Below are positions 1-5,298 of a stretch of 8,200 bases of DNA, piece after piece (positions within the stretch are counted from its first letter, which is position 1; every line of letters starts with the position of its first letter). Source of the DNA: Candidatus Brocadiia bacterium (GTDB lineage: Bacteria; Planctomycetota; MHYJ01; WSZJ01); NCBI GenBank assembly GCA_013360825.1, contig JABWAY010000184.1, positions 1 to 8,200 on the forward strand, written 5' to 3'. The translations under genes were made by a program, and so were the position numbers. The notes beneath the pieces were generated by a model, which was given only the letters and a program-made list of their open reading frames with translations, was not told the origin of the DNA and did not search any database.

Positions 1-986
1 GGTGGGCCGTCCGCGGCCCCGGACGGATCCGCCCGCCGGACGGCGTCGCGTCGCTGTCCACCGACGGCCGCCGGATCTTCACGCTCGTCGCCGCCGACCC
101 GGACGGGCGGACCCCACGCCTGATCCCCGCCGCGATCGACACCGACGCCGATCCCCCCGCGACCGCCTGGTCCGGCTTCGGCAGCGCGGGAGACCTCTTC
201 GATGACGGCTGGGCGATGGGCCCGCCGCTCCTCGCCGCGGGACGCCTCTACGTCCCCACCGCCCTCCGCGACGCGACGATGCTCGCCCCCGGCCTCGTCT
301 GCCTCGACGCGGCGACGGGACGCCGCATCTGGGCGACGGTGCTCGGCGAGGACATGGGGCCCGCCGCCCGGCAGTCCCTCCATCCCCAGTCCCCCCGGCC
401 GGTGCTGTGGGGGGGGCGGCTGTTTGTCGGCAATGGTGGAAGGGTGATCGGGGCGCTGGACGCGGCGACGGGGGATCTGGAGTGGGTGCATGTTGCGGCG
501 CGTCGGGTTTACGCGCTCGCAGGGGGGCCGCCGGCGCCTGCGGCGTTCGAGGGCGGGGTGCTCTACCCGGAGATGGGGACCGGGTGGCTGCTGCGGGCGG
601 ATTCGGGGGCGGTGACGGCGATTCCTCCGTCCCCTTTCCAGCCGCACTGGTGCGTCACCGCGGGGGTGCGGACTGCGCTGTTCGGGGACGACGGAGCCAC
701 GGCGGCCGCAGGGGGGCCGCGCGGATTCGCAGAACTTCTGAACCGATCGGGGGGGCGCGGCGTCCTGTATGAGCTGCCCGACCCGCCCGCCGGGAGGCCG
801 GCGCTCTGGGGGGAGACGCTGACGGTCCCGACGACACGCGGGCTCCTGTCGGTCGATCTCCCCTCCGGCGAAGTCCGCGTCCTGGCCGAGTGGGGTCCGG
901 GGGATGCCGGGGACCTCGTCCGGCTCCCGGGGTGGGTCGTGATTCTCCGGGGCGGGTCAGCGACGTTCCGGAAGGTGCAGGAATGA
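1..986 (+). CDS. PQQ-like beta-propeller repeat protein, C-terminal part (5' end outside window)
   Basis: The reading frame is open from the first full codon at position 3 to the TGA at 984-986, giving about 327 residues with the start upstream of the window. An internal ATG at 216 is not the true start because the frame continues in both sequence and theme before it. The protein shows repeated propeller blades: strand motifs such as GRLYVPTA and GRLFVGNGG are followed by LVCLDAATGRRIWATV (around 295-340) and VIGALDAATGDLEWVHV (around 445-495). The pattern of a small hydrophobic strand, then LDAATG, then a Trp is the classic PQQ/BamB-type blade. A later degenerate blade reads GLLSVDLPSGEVRVLAEW. 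Such propellers are usually exported scaffold or binding domains; true PQQ binding or dehydrogenase activity cannot be claimed. The C-terminus ends just after the last blade, with no membrane anchor. Codon choice switches abruptly near 400. Family call is confident, function unknown. Confidence 0.8.
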   Translation, partial: WAVRGPGRIRPPDGVASLSTDGRRIFTLVAADPDGRTPRLIPAAIDTDADPPATAWSGFGSAGDLFDDGWAMGPPLLAAGRLYVPTALRDATMLAPGLVCLDAATGRRIWATVLGEDMGPAARQSLHPQSPRPVLWGGRLFVGNGGRVIGALDAATGDLEWVHVAARRVYALAGGPPAPAAFEGGVLYPEMGTGWLLRADSGAVTAIPPSPFQPHWCVTAGVRTALFGDDGATAAAGGPRGFAELLNRSGGRGVLYELPDPPAGRPALWGETLTVPTTRGLLSVDLPSGEVRVLAEWGPGDAGDLVRLPGWVVILRGGSATFRKVQE

Positions 987-1068
987 GAAAAAGGACAACC
1001 CGCGTGCAGGAAGACTGCTAGACTCGCCCCTCCCTGCGGGGGCCGATTTCAGAAACTCAGGAGGAACA
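987..1068 (+). other. Intergenic gap upstream of moxR, possible promoter region
   Basis: This 82-base gap separates the propeller gene from the MoxR cassette and is the only place in the window with room for a cassette promoter. It contains a TGC-TAGACT element at 1016-1024 that resembles an extended -10, but no well-spaced -35: the nearest candidate, AGGACA at 992-997, lies 21 bases upstream of the hexamer. A weak GCCCC/GGGGC inverted repeat (1026-1030 with 1039-1043) lacks a following T tract, so it is not a convincing terminator. The gap is short enough that read-through from the upstream gene is also possible. The promoter reading is a weak inference. Confidence 0.25.
1059..1064 (+). promoter_or_regulatory. 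Shine-Dalgarno sequence of moxR
   Basis: A full AGGAGG lies four bases before the ATG at 1069. It is the best ribosome binding site in the window and fixes the moxR start. The later genes in the cassette rely on weaker sites or coupling to the gene before them. Confidence 0.8.
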
Positions 1069-2142
1069 ATGGCCGAGCCGAGCACGCCGACGTCCGCCGG
1101 AGACCTCGAAGCGATCCAGAAGTTGAAGTCCGCCTATGACCGGATGCGGGCGGAAATCGGCAAGGCCGTGGTCGGCCAGGAAGCCGTCATCGAGCAGCTC
1201 ATGACGGCGATTTTCAGCAAGGGGCACTGCCTGCTGGTGGGCGTGCCGGGGCTCGCCAAGACGCTGATGATCCGGACGCTCGCGTCGACCCTGAATCTGA
1301 CGTTCAGCCGCATCCAGTTCACCCCCGACCTGATGCCCTCCGACATCACCGGCACCGAGGTCATCTCCGAGGACAAGGCGACCGGAAGCCGGACCCTGCA
1401 GTTCATCAAAGGTCCGATCTTCGCCAACATCCTCCTCGCCGACGAAATCAACCGCACCCCCCCCAAGACGCAGGCGGCGCTCCTCGAGGCGATGCAGGAG
1501 TTCCAGGTCTCCTCGGGTGGAAAGAAACACTCCCTCTCGCAGCCGTTCTTCGTCCTCGCCACCCAGAATCCCATCGAGCAGGAGGGGACCTATCCCCTGC
1601 CCGAGGCCCAGCTCGACCGCTTCATGTTCATGGTCAACGTCGGGTACCCGACGGAGCAGGAAGAGATCGACATCATGAAGCTGACGACGTCGCCGTTCGA
1701 GACGAAGCTGACGCCGGTGCTGACGGGCGCGGACATCCAGCAGTTCCAGGACGTCGTGCGGCGCGTGCCGATTTCGGACCATGTGATCCGGTACGCGATG
1801 AAGCTGACGCGCGCGACGCGGATCCACGGCAAGGACCCGGTGCCGGACTTCGTGCGGCAGTGGGTGAGCTGGGGAGCCGGGCCGCGGGCCTCGCAGTACC
1901 TGATCGTCGGGGCGAAGGCGCGGGCGGTGCTCAAGGGCCGGTTCTACGTCTCGACCGACGACATCCGGGCGGTGGCGCACCCGGTGCTGCGTCACCGTGT
2001 GCTCTGCAATTTCGCGGCGGAGGCGGAGGGGATCAACAGCGACCGGATCGTGGACAAGCTGATCGAGGTCATCCCGGCCGGCGAGGGCGACGCGCAGAAG
2101 GATCCGCGGATGCCGAAGGTCCTCGGACCGGCGGGGGCGTAG
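1069..2142 (+). CDS. moxR: MoxR family AAA+ ATPase
   Basis: A 357-residue protein with the full set of MoxR AAA+ motifs: Walker A GVPGLAKT at residues 58-65, Walker B LLADEIN at 122-128, sensor 1 in LATQNP (Asn167), the EAQLDRF segment with the arginine-finger candidate Arg184, and a C-terminal lid with the sensor 2 region GAGPRAS (Arg273). The length is normal for the family, and the motifs predict an active cytoplasmic ATPase. MoxR proteins form rings and are known or proposed to act as chaperones maturing or activating VWA-domain partners encoded next to them. Three VWA/MIDAS proteins follow directly here. The start at 1069 is supported by AGGAGG four bases upstream. The gene ends 42 bases before the DUF58 start, with a strong hairpin in between. 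The C-terminal tail after the lid is short and basic-to-neutral with no extra domain. The specific client is unknown. Confidence 0.96.
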   Translation: MAEPSTPTSAGDLEAIQKLKSAYDRMRAEIGKAVVGQEAVIEQLMTAIFSKGHCLLVGVPGLAKTLMIRTLASTLNLTFSRIQFTPDLMPSDITGTEVISEDKATGSRTLQFIKGPIFANILLADEINRTPPKTQAALLEAMQEFQVSSGGKKHSLSQPFFVLATQNPIEQEGTYPLPEAQLDRFMFMVNVGYPTEQEEIDIMKLTTSPFETKLTPVLTGADIQQFQDVVRRVPISDHVIRYAMKLTRATRIHGKDPVPDFVRQWVSWGAGPRASQYLIVGAKARAVLKGRFYVSTDDIRAVAHPVLRHRVLCNFAAEAEGINSDRIVDKLIEVIPAGEGDAQKDPRMPKVLGPAGA

Positions 2143-2150
2143 CGAGAATT

Positions 2151-2176
2151 CCGGCGGCCGCAGTCCGGGCCGCCGG
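2151..2176 (+). repeat. Perfect 9-bp inverted repeat (RNA hairpin) between moxR and the DUF58 gene
   Basis: CCGGCGGCC at 2151-2159 is the exact reverse complement of GGCCGCCGG at 2168-2176, with an 8-base loop. All nine pairs are G-C, so the hairpin would be very stable in RNA. It begins 8 bases after the moxR stop and ends 8 bases before the ATG at 2185, occupying the place where a ribosome binding site would be expected. No T tract follows, so it does not look like an intrinsic terminator. It may reduce or gate translation of the DUF58 gene, act as an mRNA processing or 3'-end stabilising element for moxR, or be a protein-binding palindrome. GC-rich DNA yields such repeats by chance more often than average, so function is inferred. 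Confidence 0.5.
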
Positions 2177-2184
2177 TGCCCCTC

Positions 2185-3087
2185 ATGGCCGAACCCAGCA
2201 AATACCTCGACCCACATGTCCTGAACCGGATCTCGCGGCTGAACCTGCGCGCGCGGTCGGTGATGGAGGGGTTCGTGAGCGGGCTCCACAAGAGCCCGTA
2301 CCACGGGTTCTCCGTGGAATTCGCGCAGCACCGGGAGTACACCCCCGGCGACGACCTGCGCTTCCTCGACTGGAAGGTGTACGGGCGGAGCGACCGCCTC
2401 TACATCAAGCAGTACGAGCAGGAGACGAACCTCCGCGCCTACATCCTGCTCGACGCCTCGGAGTCGATGGACTACAAGTCCGAGAATCTCTCGAAGTTCG
2501 ACTATGCCGCGACCTGCGCCGCGTCGATCGCCTACCTGACGATGGAACAGCAGGACTCCGCGGGGCTGGTGCTCTTCGACCGGCAGGTGACGAAGTTCGT
2601 GCACGCGCAGTGCTCTCCGGCGCACCTGAAGGTGATGGTCACGGAGATGGAGGCGGCGAAGACGACCGAGAAGACGGATTTCTCGCACGTCCTCCACGAC
2701 ATCGCCGAGCGGATCAAGCAGAAGTCGATCATCGTCCTGATCAGCGACCTCATGGACAACCCGGAGTCAATCCTCTCCGGCCTGCAGCACTTCCGCCACA
2801 AGCGCAACGACGTCATCGTGATCCACGTCCTGGACGAGTACGAGGCGCGATTCCCGTTCGACCGCATGACGCGCTTCGACGGCCTCGAGGGGTACCCGCA
2901 CCTGATCGTGGACCCGAAGGCGCTCCGGGAGGCGTATCTGGAGGAAGTGAGCAAGTTCACCTCCGAGATGCGCCGGGGGTGCCTGGCGCAGCGCGTGGAC
3001 TACGTGCAGGTCACGACGGACCAGCCGATCGAGGTCGCGATGTCCTCCTACCTCGCGCGCCGGATGGCGCGGACGAGGGCCAAATAG
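2185..3087 (+). CDS. DUF58 domain protein with VWA-like fold
   Basis: About 300 residues, starting MAEPSKYLDP. I chose ATG 2185 because its N-terminus matches the usual start of short planctomycete DUF58 proteins. The GTG at 2176, three codons earlier, lies in the hairpin and has no ribosome binding site. The DUF58 signature TPGDDLRFLDW is at residues 53-63, followed by KVYGRSDRLYIKQYE. A VWA-like domain follows with a complete MIDAS: DASES (Asp90, Ser92, Ser94), Thr164, and Asp188 in LISDLMD, implying divalent metal binding. No signal peptide or membrane segment is seen, so it is probably cytoplasmic; many longer DUF58 proteins elsewhere carry N-terminal membrane helices. DUF58 genes are regularly found beside moxR, and the protein is the most plausible direct MoxR partner here. 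No Shine-Dalgarno sequence is visible. Its stop codon directly abuts the next start. Molecular function is not established for the family. Confidence 0.93.
   Translation: MAEPSKYLDPHVLNRISRLNLRARSVMEGFVSGLHKSPYHGFSVEFAQHREYTPGDDLRFLDWKVYGRSDRLYIKQYEQETNLRAYILLDASESMDYKSENLSKFDYAATCAASIAYLTMEQQDSAGLVLFDRQVTKFVHAQCSPAHLKVMVTEMEAAKTTEKTDFSHVLHDIAERIKQKSIIVLISDLMDNPESILSGLQHFRHKRNDVIVIHVLDEYEARFPFDRMTRFDGLEGYPHLIVDPKALREAYLEEVSKFTSEMRRGCLAQRVDYVQVTTDQPIEVAMSSYLARRMARTRAK
3075..3079 (+). promoter_or_regulatory. Ribosome binding site of the BatA-like gene, inside the DUF58 gene
   Basis: GAGGG lies 8 bases before the ATG at 3088, within the last codons of DUF58. The TAG stop (3085-3087) is immediately followed by this ATG, so ribosomes finishing DUF58 are well placed to restart. 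Confidence 0.55.
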
Positions 3088-5298
3088 ATGGGATTCCTCC
3101 ACTCGGGACTGCTCTGGTTCGCGGCCGCGGGGTCGATCCCCATCCTGATCCATCTCTTCAACCGCCAGCGGTACAAGCGGGTGCAGTGGGCGGCGATGGA
3201 GTGGCTGCTGGCCGCGATGAAGAAGACGCGGCGGCGGATGCAGCTGGAGAACCTGATCCTGCTGCTGATCCGGGTGCTGGTCCTGGTCTTCCTGGCGGGG
3301 GCGCTCGCGCGACCCTTCATGCAGAGCGCCTTCGCGACGCCGTTCGCGGAGTCGAACACGCACGCGGTGATCGTGCTCGACGTGTCGTACTCGATGGACT
3401 ACCGGGGTCCGGACCGGACGACGCCGATGGAGAAGGGGCGCCAGGTGGCGAACGGGATCCTGAACGCGCTCAAGACGACGGAGAACGACCGGTTTTCGCT
3501 GATCCTGCTGACGGATTCGCCGGAGTCGCTGATCGGGGAGCCGTCGAGCAACGTCGAGAACGGGCGGCGGCAGGTGGGCGAGCGCGGGGTGACGGACTAC
3601 GGCACGTCGGTGGCGGAGACGATGGAGCTGGTCCGGGATGCGCTGAAGAAATCGACCAACATGGTGAAGAAGGTGTTCATCATCACGGACAACCAGCGTC
3701 ACGCCTGGACCGTCTCGGAGAAGGACCGGACGAGGGTCTCCGAGCTGTACAGGGAGGTCTCGGACCTGACGGCCCCGAACGGGGGAGGCATTCTCGTTTA
3801 TGACGTGGGCGGGAACGTGGTGGACAACCTGGGGGTCGTCTCGCTGGACCTGGCGGACGGGCAGAAGGTCATCGCGACCGACCAGCCGTCCGAGTTCACG
3901 GCGACGATCCGCAACCACGGGCCGATCCAGGTGTCCGGCGTCTCGATGAACATCCTGATCGACGGGGCGAAGCAGGGCTCCTACTCGCTCACGATCGACC
4001 CGAACGCTCTTCTCAAGCAGAAATTCGTCCATACGTTCCGCGACCCGGGCCCGCACTCGATCACGGTCGAGCTCGAGGCCGACGCCCTCTCCCACGACAA
4101 CAGGCGGTCGTTCGCGGTGAACGTGCGCGACGCGCTGAGGGTCCTGATCGTCAACGGGGAGCGCGGGACCAGCACGTCCACCGACGAGGTGGCGTTCCTG
4201 AAGACCGCGCTCAACCCCTCGATCGACCAGCGCGAGCGCCTGTCCCACTTTCTCATCACCGAGGTCCTCGAGAACGGATTCATGCGGGAGGACCCGCGGA
4301 AATTCGACCTGGTGATCCTCGCGAACCTCGAGACGATCGCGCCGGAGGAGGTCACGTCCCTGGAGGAGTACGTCCGGTCCGGGGGCGGGCTGCTCATGTT
4401 CCTCGGCGACAAGACCGAGGCGTACACCTGGAACCAGGCGATGTTCCGGAACGGCGAGGGACTGCTCCCCTGCGAGCTGGAAAAGCCCGCGGGGTACCCC
4501 GATAACCGGGACGTCTTCGGGATCACGGGGGTGGATTACGACCACCCGGCGCTGTCCTTCTTCCGGGATCTCAAGGCGTCCCTCACCCGGCTCCCGATCA
4601 GCCAGTACTACGCGGTCAAGCCCTGGGACCCGCGCCCCGACGTCCGCGTCATGGCCGGGCTCAACGTCCCCGGCGGCGCCCCTCCCCCGCTCCTCGTCGA
4701 ACGCCGGTTCGGCCGCGGCCGCGCCGTCCTCTGCACCACCGCCCCCGACCTCGAGTGGGGTCTGATGCCGAAATTCCCCGGCTACGTGATGCTCATGGAC
4801 CAGATCTGCAGCTACCTCGCCGCCCCCGTCCAGCGCTTCCGGAACATCGAGGTCGGCGAACCGATGGAATACACCCTCCGCGCCACGGAATTCGCGAAGA
4901 AGTTCGAGGTCGTGGGCCCGCGGCAGACCAGTTCCGAGGTCAGCCCCGTCCAGGTGAACGACCAGGCCTGGCACCTGTCGTTCGGCGGCACCAGCGAGGC
5001 CGGCGTCTACGCCCTCATGCGCGTCCGCGATGACGAGCCCGCCCCCGCCCTCGTCTCCTACTACGCCGTGAACGTCAACGCGGACGAGGGGTTCGTCGAG
5101 AAACTCTCCGAGCAGGAACTGCGCTCCATCTTCCCCCAGCTCAAGTTCACCTACGTCGACCAGGGGCTCGGCACGGAACCCAAGGCGATCACCGTCAAAG
5201 CCCCCGCGTCCAACATCTGGAAATACCTCCTCGGCGCCGTCCTCGCCCTGCTCCTCGCGGAGACCGTGCTCGCACAGCTTTTCGGGGCCCGGCGATGA
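3088..5298 (+). CDS. BatA-type membrane protein with VWA and amidotransferase-like domains
   Basis: 736 residues. The N-terminus is a typical BatA/aerotolerance N-domain: TM1 at about 5-24 (SIPILIHLFNR), a strongly basic loop, then TM2 at about 53-74 (LENLILLLIRVLVLVFLAG, ending ARPF). A VWA domain follows with a complete MIDAS: DVSYS (Asp98, Ser100, Ser102), Thr173 in DYGTS, and Asp201 in IITDN. Residues about 240-345 look like a beta-sandwich (CARDB/Ig-like). From about 349 the chain resembles a class I glutamine-amidotransferase fold (LRVLIVNG, FDLVILAN, GGGLLMFLGD at 432-441), but no Cys occurs at the nucleophile turn, so it is probably non-catalytic. An RRFGRGRAVL motif is at about 539-548. 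A third TM, about 711-732, ends in GARR. The basic TM1-TM2 loop and basic C-terminus suggest that the large central part faces the periplasm. It directly abuts the DUF58 gene and overlaps the next gene by ATGA. Classical BatA proteins are much shorter (about 300-350 residues). Its role is unproven. Confidence 0.88.
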   Translation: MGFLHSGLLWFAAAGSIPILIHLFNRQRYKRVQWAAMEWLLAAMKKTRRRMQLENLILLLIRVLVLVFLAGALARPFMQSAFATPFAESNTHAVIVLDVSYSMDYRGPDRTTPMEKGRQVANGILNALKTTENDRFSLILLTDSPESLIGEPSSNVENGRRQVGERGVTDYGTSVAETMELVRDALKKSTNMVKKVFIITDNQRHAWTVSEKDRTRVSELYREVSDLTAPNGGGILVYDVGGNVVDNLGVVSLDLADGQKVIATDQPSEFTATIRNHGPIQVSGVSMNILIDGAKQGSYSLTIDPNALLKQKFVHTFRDPGPHSITVELEADALSHDNRRSFAVNVRDALRVLIVNGERGTSTSTDEVAFLKTALNPSIDQRERLSHFLITEVLENGFMREDPRKFDLVILANLETIAPEEVTSLEEYVRSGGGLLMFLGDKTEAYTWNQAMFRNGEGLLPCELEKPAGYPDNRDVFGITGVDYDHPALSFFRDLKASLTRLPISQYYAVKPWDPRPDVRVMAGLNVPGGAPPPLLVERRFGRGRAVLCTTAPDLEWGLMPKFPGYVMLMDQICSYLAAPVQRFRNIEVGEPMEYTLRATEFAKKFEVVGPRQTSSEVSPVQVNDQAWHLSFGGTSEAGVYALMRVRDDEPAPALVSYYAVNVNADEGFVEKLSEQELRSIFPQLKFTYVDQGLGTEPKAITVKAPASNIWKYLLGAVLALLLAETVLAQLFGARR
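5295..5298 (+). other. ATGA stop/start overlap between the two VWA membrane genes
   Basis: The ATG at 5295-5297 overlaps the TGA at 5296-5298. Only a weak GGGG (5284-5287) precedes it, so translation is probably coupled, giving the two membrane proteins similar amounts. Confidence 0.8.

Noticed and set aside
1..986. PQQ-dependent dehydrogenase
   Set aside because: Only propeller blade motifs are seen. No dehydrogenase catalytic Asp/Glu context, cofactor disulfide or cytochrome motif can be identified in the visible part.
1026..1043. GCCCC/GGGGC inverted repeat as a terminator of the propeller gene
   Set aside because: The stem is only five pairs and is not followed by a T run.
2176..2184. 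GTG at 2176 as the DUF58 start
   Set aside because: It lies in the last base of the hairpin stem, has no ribosome binding site, and adds only three residues before the ATG that gives the family-typical N-terminus. It cannot be fully excluded.
1057..2697. Antisense open frame of 546 codons opposite moxR and DUF58
   Set aside because: Same shadow composition, covers two genes with complete conserved motifs on the + strand.
1860..3803. Plus-strand open frame of 647 codons crossing moxR, DUF58 and the BatA-like gene
   Set aside because: An out-of-frame reading of three genes with convincing motifs; its product is Arg/Gly/Ala/Pro-rich and featureless.
2767..4974. Antisense open frame of 735 codons opposite DUF58 and the BatA-like gene
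   Set aside because: Low-complexity Arg/His/Leu/Val composition, crosses a real gene border, no ribosome binding site or recognisable fold.
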